A DNA stretch of 64,000 bases, from contig NZ_AUEY01000001.1 of the NCBI RefSeq assembly GCF_000426225.1, positions 144,091 to 208,090 of the forward strand, given 5' to 3'. Below are positions 35,283 to 43,983 of the stretch, piece after piece. The position numbers and the translations under genes were made by a program. The stretch is from Desulforegula conservatrix Mb1Pa. Lineage in GTDB: Bacteria; Desulfobacterota; Desulfobacteria; Desulfobacterales; Desulforegulaceae. Below the pieces are notes generated by a model. It did not search any database. It had not been told where the DNA came from and saw only the letters and a list, made by a program, of their open reading frames with translations. Every line of letters begins with the position of its first letter. The first letter of the stretch is position 1.

Positions 35283-36953
35283 ATGGCAAAGAAAGCTCCA
35301 AAAAAAACAGCCGCGACTAAATCAGCAGCCAAAAAATCCACATCAAAAAAAACGGATGAAACGTCTTCAGCTCCTGAAACAGTAGAATCTGCTGAAGAAG
35401 CCGAACCTGTTGCTGAAGAAACAAGTATCCTTCTGAGAAAATTCAAGTCATCTTGGAAACCGGAATCCACCTATAAAGTTGAACCTGAAAAATCAGGGGC
35501 AGGCATTACCGCTCCTGCTTTCACAGAAGATGAAAATGCAAGAAAGCTCCTGTTCATCAAATTCGACATATCCACCTTCCCGCAAGAACTTTCTCCTGAA
35601 AACAAAAAGAAGCAGGAAGAAGCTCTGAAAAAAATCGCCGAAGCAAAAGAACAAAGAAAAGCTGAGATTGAAGCAGCTAAAAAAGCCGCTGAAGAAGAAG
35701 CCCGCATAAAAGCTGAAGAGGAAGCGAGACTTAAGGCAGAAGAAGAAGCTCGCATAAAAGCCGAAGAGGAAGCCAGAATTAAGGCAGAGGAAGAAGCTCG
35801 CCTGAAAGCTGAAGAAGAAGCAAGGCTTAAGGCTGAGGAAGAAGCTCGCCTGAAAGCTGAAGAAGAAGCAAGGCTTAAGGCTGAGGAAGAAGCTCGTATC
35901 AAAGCTGAAGAGGAAGCAAGAAAAAAGGCCGAAGAAGAGGCAAGAAAAAAAGCTGAAGAGGAAGCAAGGCTCAAGGCTGAAGAAGAAGCCCGCTTAAAAG
36001 CTGAAGAAGAGGCAAGAATCAAGGCCGAGGAAGAAGCCCGTTTAAAGGCCGAAGCAGATGCAAGAATCGAAGCTGCGGCAAAAGCAGTCGAAAATGCAAG
36101 GATAGAAGCAAGAAAAAGATTTGAAGAAGCCGAAAAATTGGCTCCGAAAAAATCTGCCGCATGCGCGGCTAAAAAGTCCGAGCCGAATTACGGTCTCTTT
36201 GCTGCTGGAGCTATATTCGCTATTCTTCTTGCGGTTCTTTTCTTCAAAAGCGCCGTAAACAGCACCAACTATTATGTAAAAACTTCAAGCGACGGAGTTC
36301 AGATATTCCAGGGCAATTTTTCACCAATAGGTTCAAGCATGATCGCTGACCTAAAGGGAATGAAGAAACCAGATAAAATCGAAGCCTGCTATTCAAAAAG
36401 CGGCGTTGCTCCAATGATTTTCTCCTACTATATAGGACTTGCTGAAAAGCAGCTCAAGATGCAGGAAATCAAGCTTGCAAGAGCAAATGCCGAAAGCGCG
36501 CTTGAATTTGCAATCGACGGCAAGACACAGAAAGCGGCTCAAAAATGCATAGAACAGATCGATTTCATTGAACTTCTTGAAAAAGCTGACAAGGAAATGG
36601 CGAAAGCCTCCCAGGAAAGCATTCAGAACGCCATAAACATGATGGTCAAATCGCCTAAATTCAGCCTGGAAGATAACCAGCTTGTTATTCTGGAAAACAA
36701 GATAACATCTGCGAAAGCACAACTTGCAGAAATAAAACGCATATCCAGCTCAAAAATAATTCCTCCGACCCCGAAGAAAACTGAAAAAGAGGATGAAGCA
36801 ATAAAGGAAGCCAAAACTCCGGCGAAAGAAGAAGTTTCTAAAAAGGCTGAAGTAAAAACAGATGAACATGCACCAAAGGCAGAAGCGCCAAAGAATCCTG
36901 AAGCAAAACCTGAAAACCATATTCAGCCTGAGGAACAGCCAAAAGCTCATTAG
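35283..36953 (+). CDS. Octapeptide-repeat, single-pass membrane protein
   Basis: 556 aa. A Lys/Ala-rich head (1-30), an acidic linker, a long charged helix (about 105-295) built from 15 AEEEAR(I/L/K)K octads (136-255), one transmembrane helix (about 303-321), then a region (about 325-500) with helical pairs that may be TPR-like, and a Pro/Lys/Glu-rich tail. The charged alpha-helix recalls TolA domain II and other stalk proteins. The positive-inside side is ambiguous, so orientation is uncertain. AGGTG precedes ATG 35283. It is monocistronic with its own terminator. No specific function recognised. Confidence 0.8.
   Translation: MAKKAPKKTAATKSAAKKSTSKKTDETSSAPETVESAEEAEPVAEETSILLRKFKSSWKPESTYKVEPEKSGAGITAPAFTEDENARKLLFIKFDISTFPQELSPENKKKQEEALKKIAEAKEQRKAEIEAAKKAAEEEARIKAEEEARLKAEEEARIKAEEEARIKAEEEARLKAEEEARLKAEEEARLKAEEEARLKAEEEARIKAEEEARKKAEEEARKKAEEEARLKAEEEARLKAEEEARIKAEEEARLKAEADARIEAAAKAVENARIEARKRFEEAEKLAPKKSAACAAKKSEPNYGLFAAGAIFAILLAVLFFKSAVNSTNYYVKTSSDGVQIFQGNFSPIGSSMIADLKGMKKPDKIEACYSKSGVAPMIFSYYIGLAEKQLKMQEIKLARANAESALEFAIDGKTQKAAQKCIEQIDFIELLEKADKEMAKASQESIQNAINMMVKSPKFSLEDNQLVILENKITSAKAQLAEIKRISSSKIIPPTPKKTEKEDEAIKEAKTPAKEEVSKKAEVKTDEHAPKAEAPKNPEAKPENHIQPEEQPKAH
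35688..36047 (+). repeat. 24-bp tandem repeat (minisatellite) inside the octapeptide-repeat gene
   Basis: Fifteen in-frame 24-bp units, 360 bp, each encoding AEEEAR followed by Ile/Leu/Lys and Lys; a sixteenth unit (AEADARIE) is diverged. Codons vary between units at third positions, but neighbouring blocks such as GAGGAAGAAGCTCGCCTGAA recur, suggesting duplication of multi-unit segments. Confidence 0.9.
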
Positions 36954-36978
36954 TTAATAAGAATAACATAAAAAACCA

Positions 36979-37011
36979 AAAGCCTTTCGGTGAATACCGA
37001 AGGGCTTTTTT
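36979..37011 (+). terminator. Intrinsic terminator of the octapeptide-repeat gene
   Basis: AAGCCTTTCGGT pairs with ACCGAAGGGCTT around a GAAT loop, followed by six T. It lies 26 bp after the stop codon at 36953. Confidence 0.85.
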
Positions 37012-37079
37012 ATTTCTCTATTTACTACTGAAACGGTAGGTCTTCCGCAAGACCTCTTTATAGATTCATTTATTTTAAA

Positions 37080-38078
37080 TCAGACAACTATCAACTGCTC
37101 GACTCTGCTGTCCAGCAGCTTATCAAATTTAACATGCACAGAATAATCATTAAACATATGAGAAATCACTCCGGTAATCACTCCGGTTCTTTCCGCACTC
37201 AACAGGCCTTTCTGGGTTGGCAGCCCGAATCTGATCAAAAGTCTTCTTCCGAGCAGATTCCTTGCATGCTCCCTGTTCGCAGTCCTGATGTAGTAAGATA
37301 CGCCTCCGAGGGAAACATCTGAAAGCTCTCCCCTATGTTCGTTGCTTATTATTTTCCCTTCATCATTTATGACATAGAACCTCAGCGTGCCGCCTATTTT
37401 AAATCTTTCATGATTTCTTCTGTTAAGACCTTTCTGCACAAGAAGATCATGTGCTCTGTCAAAACTAAGGCAATAATCCTTTAATTTTGGCAAAATAGTC
37501 GGGTTCTTTTGTTTGATGGCCTGAACTGCTTCGTCAGTCAGTATACCGACCTGTGCAGTCGAAATTGCAGCAAGTGAAGTGGTTGAAACAGAAATAGAAA
37601 AAAAAGAATCCGCTCCTGCTATTGAACCTGGCCCAAGGGTCTGAATAAGCATTTCCTGACGACCTTTGGCAAATACTGACTTTATCTGACCGCTGATTAC
37701 AAAATACAGGGAATCGCCGGCCTCACCCTGTTTACAAAGATATTCATCCGGTGAAAAAGTCTTTATGCTCGTTGCATAATAGATTGCATTTATTTCTTCT
37801 TCAGAAAAAAAGTCTTTGAAGCCGACCCAAACATCACCAAAAGTGGGGTCTATGGCCTGGGTTTTTGCTTTTTCTATGATTTCAGCAGTCTCGACAATTT
37901 CGGAAAGAGCCATGTCATCTATCTCAAAAATTTTTTCCCGAAGAGCTTCGGCCTTGGCAAACTTTTTCATTGCCACACATTCCTTGACCAGGGAAACGAG
38001 AATTGCGATAGCCCCCTTGTTATCGCCTTCTGCGGCCAGTCTGGCGATCTCTGATTCTTGAGGTAAAATATCAGACAT
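37080..38078 (-). CDS. cNMP-binding and PilZ domain protein
   Basis: 332 aa from ATG 38078 (AAGGG 8 nt upstream); 17 in-frame codons upstream are less likely. Helical N-terminus (1-80), cNMP-binding domain (about 85-200; YLCKQGEAGDSLYFVISGQI), then a PilZ domain (about 215-330) with RRNHERFKIG and SDVSLGGVSYYI. These match the cyclic-di-GMP-binding signature RxxxR...(D/N)xSxxG. It could couple a cyclic-nucleotide-type signal to c-di-GMP from synthases such as the one at 9886. The cNMP domain lacks the Arg of the canonical PRAAT cassette (region reads ISVSTTSLAAIS), so it may not bind cAMP. Confidence 0.88.
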   Translation of the reverse strand: MSDILPQESEIARLAAEGDNKGAIAILVSLVKECVAMKKFAKAEALREKIFEIDDMALSEIVETAEIIEKAKTQAIDPTFGDVWVGFKDFFSEEEINAIYYATSIKTFSPDEYLCKQGEAGDSLYFVISGQIKSVFAKGRQEMLIQTLGPGSIAGADSFFSISVSTTSLAAISTAQVGILTDEAVQAIKQKNPTILPKLKDYCLSFDRAHDLLVQKGLNRRNHERFKIGGTLRFYVINDEGKIISNEHRGELSDVSLGGVSYYIRTANREHARNLLGRRLLIRFGLPTQKGLLSAERTGVITGVISHMFNDYSVHVKFDKLLDSRVEQLIVV

Positions 38079-38201
38079 TTTCATACCCTTCAAAATAATA
38101 TTAAACGGTGAATATAGATGGCGCTGCATTCAGATATCCAACGCGGCAGATAATTTACTCTAAATATTTCAGTTTGATGGCTCTTTTTTATTCAAGCCTA
38201 A

Positions 38202-38335
38202 TCGATGGAGTCTCAAAAAGCCAGGAAAGGACGTCAGCGACATGCCTGACTTGATCCGACATAAAATATTTTCAGTCACTTCCTGATTCCGGTCTGCTTC
38301 GGAATGACGGGAATCGGCCTTTGCGACCTTGTCAA
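38202..38335 (-). repeat. Dispersed repeat family A copy
   Basis: Reverse-oriented, nearly full-length copy. It starts TCGATGGAGTCTCAAAAAG and ends TTTGCGACCTTGTCAA, with the CTTGATCCGACAT and GGAATGACGGGAATCGG blocks inside. It lies in the 435-bp gap 38079-38513, which otherwise has no clear gene. Confidence 0.8.
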
Positions 38336-38513
38336 TAATCCTAATATTTTTCTTAAATTCTTTACTCGGCCAATACAAAAAAAATAGCATCTGATTTCTT
38401 AGAAATCAAATAGAATAAATTTTGGCATTTGCCAGGAATCTGCTTTCACAGCCCATGCCATTATCCTGGATTCAAACCCAGGCGGCATAAGCAATCCGTG
38501 AGATATTAAAAAA

Positions 38514-38936
38514 CTACTCTTTTAATAAATGCGCCATCACGAGAGCAAATGACTTACGGTTACTGTCCCATAGCAGAAATCTGGAAACAAGCTCTGGTCG
38601 AACCCACTGAAAACCGAGATGCTCATCCGACAAAAAAACCGCGTCAGAATGAACCTTGACAAGAAAAATCCTTTTCCTCAGATCCATGTCATTCTCAGGG
38701 ATTTCCACCTGAAAAAAAGGAGCAACAATATTCAAATCATCCAGCCTGATCTCAATTCCGGTCTCTTCCCGTACCTCTCGTAAACATGCGGTCTCATGGG
38801 TTTCAGAAGGTTCTACTCCGCCAGTTACAGGCTGCCAGTATATGCCGTGTTTTACAGTAACAGGACATTTAAGAAGCAAAAAACCTTTTAATTCAACATT
38901 GTAAATCCAGCATTCTATGCTGTTTTTAATCCGCAT
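38514..38936 (-). CDS. Nudix hydrolase
   Basis: 140 aa from ATG 38936 (AAGGTG 7-12 nt upstream). The Nudix box GGVEPSETHETACLREVREETGIEI is split here as GGVEPSE...REVREETGI and is complete (GX5EX7REUXEEXGU). It cleaves nucleoside diphosphates linked to some moiety X; the size and the aromatic WVRPEL region recall NudB-like dihydroneopterin-triphosphate/dATP pyrophosphatases, but substrate is not predictable. A longer in-frame reading up to 39089 is translated repeat A sequence and not real protein. Confidence 0.88.
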   Translation of the reverse strand: MRIKNSIECWIYNVELKGFLLLKCPVTVKHGIYWQPVTGGVEPSETHETACLREVREETGIEIRLDDLNIVAPFFQVEIPENDMDLRKRIFLVKVHSDAVFLSDEHLGFQWVRPELVSRFLLWDSNRKSFALVMAHLLKE

Positions 38937-38992
38937 TAAGGACACCTTATAATTATTTATTAAGAAGCGGTGAAAAGGACGCCTATTCAATC

Positions 38993-39129
38993 TTGACGAA
39001 GTAGCAAAAAGTCCGATTATCGTCATTCCGGCGCAGGCCGCAATCCGGAAGTGTCTGAAAATACAAAGATGCCTTATCAAGTCCGGCATAACGCCGAAGC
39101 CATTTTATAGCTTTTTGCGAGACCATCAA
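38993..39129 (+). repeat. Dispersed repeat family A, best-preserved copy
   Basis: 137 bp. The termini form an imperfect inverted repeat: left TTGACGAAGTAGCAAAAAGTC, with the right end GCTTTTTGCGAGACCATCAA as its near reverse complement. Internal TCGTCATTCCGG...CGCAATCCGG is a second small inverted repeat. Other copies: 14790, 16116 (partial), 25730, 28880, 38202, 42355, 43319, 54605. It lies directly upstream of the Nudix gene. Confidence 0.8.
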
Positions 39130-39203
39130 TCTTTTTACAGACTCAGAAAAAAGCCGACATGTTTGAGATACAAAAATAAGGTGGAATCGCGAGAGCAAAA
39201 AAA

Positions 39204-41282
39204 TTAGTTTCTTACAGCTCTCACATATCCGCAATCCGATACTGCAACGGTTTCATTAGTGATTTCATGCTCGATACCAGGACGCACTATTCTGACAATT
39301 TCGTTAACCCCGCGCCATAAAGCATCTGAAGTCCAGTACCAGCTGGAGCCTGTATCAGGCAGAGCAGGAGAATTCTTGTAGACAGCGAACAGTTCTGATG
39401 CCGTTGGCATTCTCCAGTCACCGTACCCACCAATTGCAAGACCTTTTACGTATTCCTGTGCATCTCTATAATTAAGACATCTGCCCGCATCTTTTCGGGA
39501 ATCAACTATACACCAAATCTTCCCGGTCATTGTGTCAGTAAATGTCCCGTTGCCATTATTCCTGAATCTATTCCCGGAGGCCTTCTCTATAACCGACCAC
39601 TCTCTCGCAAAATCGACCGAGGACGACGTTGATCTGACCACAGATGGTTGCTCATCAGTCAACAATTTTCTTGAAGCCTGAGTGTCAGATATTGACGCAG
39701 ATGGGGACTCAGAAGATGACCGAAAAGAGCCCATTGATGCCAGAAGATTTTTTGCGTCAGGCACGTAAGTGCTTTTTGGATTTCTTGCTATAAAGGATTC
39801 AAGCCTCCTTGCCCGCTCCTTGATTGGGTAAGAATTATTAGTAGCATAGCTCCTGGAAGATTCCCAATCCTTTCTGTCTGCAATCAGTCTTTCAATTTCG
39901 TCTGAATCCATGCGGGCCTGACGCCTTGAGTCCGTATCGTGCCTGTTGTTTCTGAGATACTCATTGTAAAGATCGCGTTTAGCTTCCAGATCATCTCCAA
40001 GAGCTGCGGCATTCTTCCTGAGAGCTATAAGGTCCCGGCCACCCGCCATGTTTGCCAGCAGATTTTCTACATCGTATTTCCTGGAGTCTTTACCGAATAT
40101 TCTCCGATAGGACTCAATTTTAGTTACACATGGAGAAAAATCATTTTTTTCCACACATTGGCCAGACATTGACACAAGATTATCGAACAATTTCTGTTCA
40201 ACATCCATGTACATTGTCTTTGCAGCCTCATAGTTCTTCGAACCGGGGAATTCTGCCAAATAAGCCGACAGTGCGACGGCCTGGGCTTCTATATCATCCT
40301 TGACCGAGACAGATGCCTTTTCAAATACCGCAGCCTCATAGATATCAGGGAGTTTGTTTATTTTTTCAGCGACTTCATTATTGTACGTGCTTTCAGGGTT
40401 TGCCCTGGTGTAAGCACTTAAAATTTTCTGGGCATCTGAAACAAATTTTTTATCTATCGGAAGGTTCTTGATCTGCTGATCCAAAGACCTGAATTCCTTC
40501 TCGGCCTTTTCTTTTTTTATTTGCACAAGCCATTCAGAAGCTTTTTGAAAATACTCAGACTCCTTATTATCATCCAGGTATTTCTGAATAATATTGATTT
40601 TCTCAGGGAAGTCAGGGGTCTTTGCAACCTGATCAAAAATTTTTAAATATTTATGCTCATCACTTTTCCCGCCAAACATCAAAATGCCTGCAATGACCAC
40701 AGCCACAATTGCAAATGCGGCGAAAGCTCCCATCACCAATGATCTGGAATATTTTAAGCCAGGAGAGGAAGACTTCTTTTCAAGGGTTTTAAAAGAGATA
40801 GCGCCTTCATTTACTGATCCGGAGACAACAGTTTCGTTATATTGGGGCAATGACTCTTTAAAAACAGACATGGCTGGAATCCCAAGCACAGGAATTTCCG
40901 GGAGATCAGTGTAGTCAGTTTTTTTTACGGGCTCGGGCTGGACAGGTTTAGCCGGTAATTCAGGAATCAACCCGGCATCTCTGTCATCTCTTTTTTTGAG
41001 ACCTTCCATGAGAAGATGCATCAGAGGCATATTTATTTTCCTGATGCGGTCGTCACAGATATTCTCAAATTCAAAGGAGATATCTCTCCAGCTCACAATC
41101 TCAAAGGCAGCATCCGATCCGGACAGATCTTCGCATTCAGCATCGACCAGTTCTCCGTTGACAATATACATGACGCCACTACCACTTCGGGACTCAACCC
41201 TTAGCGTACAACTGGTCTTATCCATCTGGATCATCTGCAAAAAAGAATCCAGACTAATTCCCTGAAACCTGCTCTTGGTCAC
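39204..41282 (-). CDS. DUF4388-coiled region-DUF1566 membrane protein
   Basis: 692 aa starting at GTG 41282 with AGAGG about 8 nt upstream. An N-terminal DUF4388-like (PATAN-type) domain (1-95; FQGISLDSFLQMIQMDKTSCT, VMYIVNGELVDAE), a linker, one TM helix (about 182-204), a long helical region with repeat-like YL/E patterns (about 210-510), a Ser-rich linker and a C-terminal DUF1566/Lcl domain (about 585-692; GNGTFTDTMTGKIW, WRMPTASELFAV, YWTSD, VRAVRN). DUF4388 occurs with signalling proteins in delta-proteobacteria; DUF1566 is a C-type-lectin-like fold. The N-terminus is probably cytoplasmic and the lectin-like end periplasmic. Function unknown. Confidence 0.8.
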   Translation of the reverse strand: MTKSRFQGISLDSFLQMIQMDKTSCTLRVESRSGSGVMYIVNGELVDAECEDLSGSDAAFEIVSWRDISFEFENICDDRIRKINMPLMHLLMEGLKKRDDRDAGLIPELPAKPVQPEPVKKTDYTDLPEIPVLGIPAMSVFKESLPQYNETVVSGSVNEGAISFKTLEKKSSSPGLKYSRSLVMGAFAAFAIVAVVIAGILMFGGKSDEHKYLKIFDQVAKTPDFPEKINIIQKYLDDNKESEYFQKASEWLVQIKKEKAEKEFRSLDQQIKNLPIDKKFVSDAQKILSAYTRANPESTYNNEVAEKINKLPDIYEAAVFEKASVSVKDDIEAQAVALSAYLAEFPGSKNYEAAKTMYMDVEQKLFDNLVSMSGQCVEKNDFSPCVTKIESYRRIFGKDSRKYDVENLLANMAGGRDLIALRKNAAALGDDLEAKRDLYNEYLRNNRHDTDSRRQARMDSDEIERLIADRKDWESSRSYATNNSYPIKERARRLESFIARNPKSTYVPDAKNLLASMGSFRSSSESPSASISDTQASRKLLTDEQPSVVRSTSSSVDFAREWSVIEKASGNRFRNNGNGTFTDTMTGKIWCIVDSRKDAGRCLNYRDAQEYVKGLAIGGYGDWRMPTASELFAVYKNSPALPDTGSSWYWTSDALWRGVNEIVRIVRPGIEHEITNETVAVSDCGYVRAVRN

Positions 41283-41492
41283 TTAAAAACCTCTGCTTTG
41301 TTCATGTTTGATGCCTAAAACACTATATTTATGGCAAAATAAGAGTCAACAATTATAAATTATCTCATAGCATTTTTTCTGTTGGCATTTTTTCATGGCA
41401 TGGCGCTCAATTTAGGGTATTATAATTGATGTCTCAAAAAGATCAATATAACCTTAGAATTTGCAATGCATGTGTAAAAAAGGAACAAAATC

Positions 41493-42347
41493 ATGCTGAT
41501 TGAATTTTCAAAAATGCACGGGTTGGGTAATGACTTTGTCTTTATTGACTCAAGGGAAACCGGCATCCATTTTTCAGATACAGAGCTTCAAGATCTCAGC
41601 ATAAGCATATGCGACCGTCATCATGGAATAGGCGCTGACGGACTGGTTGTCATCAAACGCTCAGACTCATGTGATATAAAGTTCATCATCTACAATTCCG
41701 ACGGAAGCAGAGCCAGAATGTGCGGAAACGCCATCAGGTGCCTGAGCTGGTATATTTATGAAAAAGATACTGACAAAAAGACGGCACTTCGTGTTGAAAC
41801 AGACTCAGGCATTGTCTGCCCTGTATTAATACCAAGAGAAAATAATAAAAAACATATGATTCGCGTAGATATGGGCAAACCTGTTTTTGCCCCGGATAAA
41901 ATACCTTGTTTGTCAAAAAGCCCAAAAGTAATTGACGAAGTCCTTAATACAGAAGTAGAAGAATTCAGAATAAATGCAGTGTCAATGGGCAATCCGCATG
42001 CAGTCATTTTTGTTGAAGACGTCAATGGCATAGATATCGAAAAAAAAGGCAAAAGCATTGAAAACCATCCATTCTTCCCACAAAGAACAAACATTGAGTT
42101 CATTAAAATAATATCTGAAAACGAAGTATTAATGAGGGTCTGGGAAAGAGGCGCTGGAGAAACCCTCGCATGTGGAACTGGAGCATGTGCTGCTGCTGTT
42201 GTATGCATTGACTCAAATCTGACCGCAAACAGAGTCTCGGTTCGGCTTTCCGGCGGTTTGCTGGATATCGAATGGGATGGGAAAGATGGGAATGTTTACA
42301 TGACAGGGCCAGCAACCCATGTTTTTGATGGTGTCATCAAAATATGA
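41493..42347 (+). CDS. dapF: Diaminopimelate epimerase
   Basis: 284 aa. Interconverts LL- and meso-diaminopimelate for lysine and peptidoglycan synthesis. Two catalytic cysteines are present: Cys77 in ARMCGNAIRC and Cys227 in LACGTGACA. The N-terminal FSKMHGLGNDFVFID is typical. AAAGGAAC precedes the ATG. It stands alone, without lysA, dapA or dapB nearby. Confidence 0.97.
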   Translation: MLIEFSKMHGLGNDFVFIDSRETGIHFSDTELQDLSISICDRHHGIGADGLVVIKRSDSCDIKFIIYNSDGSRARMCGNAIRCLSWYIYEKDTDKKTALRVETDSGIVCPVLIPRENNKKHMIRVDMGKPVFAPDKIPCLSKSPKVIDEVLNTEVEEFRINAVSMGNPHAVIFVEDVNGIDIEKKGKSIENHPFFPQRTNIEFIKIISENEVLMRVWERGAGETLACGTGACAAAVVCIDSNLTANRVSVRLSGGLLDIEWDGKDGNVYMTGPATHVFDGVIKI

Positions 42348-42354
42348 GTACCTG

Positions 42355-42485
42355 CAAGATCGGCAAAAAGTCAAAAAAGGGGCTTAGTTCATGCCGGACT
42401 TGATCCGGCATCTTTGTGTTTTCAGATATTTATGGATTCAGGCCTGCGCCGGAATGACGGGAATCGGACTTTTGCAACGTTGTCA
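42355..42485 (-). repeat. Dispersed repeat family A copy
   Basis: Reverse copy just after dapF: GGCAAAAAGTCAAAAAAGGG, CCGGACTTGATCCGGCATCT, GCCGGAATGACGGGAATCGG, ACTTTTGCAACGTTGTCA. It fills almost the whole 152-bp gap to the next gene. Confidence 0.8.
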
Positions 42486-42499
42486 CCACTGAGAATGGA

Positions 42500-43252
42500 T
42501 TAGTATTGCCGGAAAGGATCAAGAGATGATCGGGCAACGCTTATTTGCTGACCATTATAAAAAAATGATTCAAGGCATTCAAGCGAAGATTCTATTTCAA
42601 AGCTTATGAACTCTATCATAACATGAAAAGAGTGCATGGCGTTAACGCAAGCGTCCCCTTCAAAAACCCCCTTTGTACGGCTCATCATTCCGTCCTGAAG
42701 CATTTTAAGATACTCGAATGCCTTATCAAGCTTTTCAAGTTTCCAGTCAGGCGAACCACAATTTTTTTTAGTAAAATACTGGGACAGAAGATAGAATGAA
42801 ATTGTCCTTACCAGGGACTCTTCAGGAGTAAAAAAAGGCATGTGAAATCGTGCCAAAGACCTGAAAGGAGCAAGATAGGGACAAGGGCTTGAAAGAGTAA
42901 TCAATGACAGGGCAGACGCCAGGCCGGACATCACATCTGTCATCTTGGAGTAAGACCTCTGATATGTCACGCATCTGACAAAACATTTCTCCGTTGACAC
43001 CATTGATCCGAAAGAATGCATCAGCCCTGAAATATTGAAGGCCACGGGACAATATGCCACTGTTTCCGGATCAACAGGACATTTAGGACACTTCCTGTAT
43101 TCAAGCTTAGCCCATTCCGGTATATCTTTATAATTTCTTCTGACTATAATTTCATAGGTATCATGCGTAAAATCCATACTGAAGGATTTTTTTGCTCCTC
43201 CAGCAAAATTGAACTCATAAACTACTCTGAATGGTTTGCAGTCAGTGCTCAT
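42500..43252 (-). CDS. Conserved protein of unknown function with CPxCPxD...CPV motif
   Basis: 250 aa from ATG 43252; the upstream in-frame extension runs into repeat A and is rejected. The N-terminal third is beta-rich (KPFRVVYEFNFAGG, FSMDFTHDTYEI). A cysteine motif follows: KCPKCPVDPETVAYCPVAFN, with a later FVRCVTY. The rest is helical with several aromatic segments. It may bind a metal or iron-sulfur cluster through the CxxC...C cysteines; this is inference. I recall similar DUF proteins in delta-proteobacteria (DUF6901-like) but cannot confirm the family. Confidence 0.65.
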   Translation of the reverse strand: MSTDCKPFRVVYEFNFAGGAKKSFSMDFTHDTYEIIVRRNYKDIPEWAKLEYRKCPKCPVDPETVAYCPVAFNISGLMHSFGSMVSTEKCFVRCVTYQRSYSKMTDVMSGLASALSLITLSSPCPYLAPFRSLARFHMPFFTPEESLVRTISFYLLSQYFTKKNCGSPDWKLEKLDKAFEYLKMLQDGMMSRTKGVFEGDACVNAMHSFHVMIEFISFEIESSLECLESFFYNGQQISVARSSLDPFRQY

Positions 43253-43318
43253 AAATATCCGATCTTTTAGACGTGTAATCCTAAACAGGGCCAGTGCAGA
43301 AAAAAACAGGGTCAAATC

Positions 43319-43451
43319 TTGATAAAGTAGCAAAAAGTCCAATTACCGACATTCCGGGGCAGGCAGGAATATAGAAGTATCTTCAAATACAAAGACGCCG
43401 GATCAAGTCCGCATGACGCCAATACCCTTTTTGACTTTTTGCGAGACCATA
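43319..43451 (+). repeat. Dispersed repeat family A copy
   Basis: Forward copy: TTGATAAAGTAGCAAAAAGTC at the left, GACATTCCGGGGCAGG, GGATCAAGTCCGCATGACGCC, and TTGACTTTTTGCGAGACCAT at the right. It sits between the CPxCP gene and the macrodomain gene. Confidence 0.8.
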
Positions 43452-43470
43452 AAATCTTGATATATCTATA

Positions 43471-43983
43471 TTAATCAGGCAAAAAAGACCTGTAAACAGA
43501 AGCATCCTTTTCAGAAAAGAGAACAAAATAGACTTTTTTTAGGAAATCATCAGACTTAAGAAACTCTGAAACTGTTGCAATGGCTATGGGAGCTGCCTCG
43601 GATATGGGATAGCCATAGACACCGCAGCTTATTGCGGGAAAAGCAATGCTCTCCACTTTGTTTTCAGCTGCAATTGCAAGGGAATTCAAATAACAGTTCC
43701 TGAGCAATACAGGATCTTCAGGCTTACCATTATAGACAGGGCCAACAGTGTGAATCACAAATTTTGCCGAAAGATTATACCCGGCGGTAATCCTGGCTTC
43801 TCCTGCGGGACAGCCGCCGATATTCCTGCATTCCCGGATTAATCCCGGGCCGGCGGCACGATGTATGGCGCCATCCACCCCGCCGCCTCCAAGAAGAGAA
43901 CTATTTGCAGCATTTACAATCGCGTCAACTTTCATTGCTGTTATATCACCCAAAACAACATCAATCTTCCCACGGACAGCCAT
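43471..43983 (-). CDS. Macrodomain protein (O-acetyl-ADP-ribose deacetylase type)
   Basis: 170 aa from ATG 43983, with GGAGGAGAG 5-13 nt upstream; upstream in-frame Met codons are not needed. The macro fold is complete: DIVVLGDITAM-type start, VDAIVNAANSSLLGGGGVDGAIH (split here: VDAIVNAAN then GGGGVDGAIHRAAG), TAGYNLSAKFVIHTVGP, and AFPAISCGVYGYP. This is the MacroD/YmdB subfamily that hydrolyses O-acetyl-ADP-ribose and some ADP-ribosylated targets. The sirtuin at 58545 would make such a product, but the genes are 14 kb apart. Confidence 0.92.
   Translation of the reverse strand: MAVRGKIDVVLGDITAMKVDAIVNAANSSLLGGGGVDGAIHRAAGPGLIRECRNIGGCPAGEARITAGYNLSAKFVIHTVGPVYNGKPEDPVLLRNCYLNSLAIAAENKVESIAFPAISCGVYGYPISEAAPIAIATVSEFLKSDDFLKKVYFVLFSEKDASVYRSFLPD

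Noticed and set aside
35471..36022. 183-aa minus-strand ORF with Ser-Ala repeats
   Set aside because: Reverse reading of the AEEEARxK repeats; no ribosome site.
38937..39089. N-terminal extension of the Nudix protein
   Set aside because: The extra codons are translated family A repeat sequence; a ribosome site fits ATG 38936.
43253..43342. N-terminal extension of the CPxCP protein
   Set aside because: It begins inside the family A repeat at 43319 and adds no recognisable sequence.
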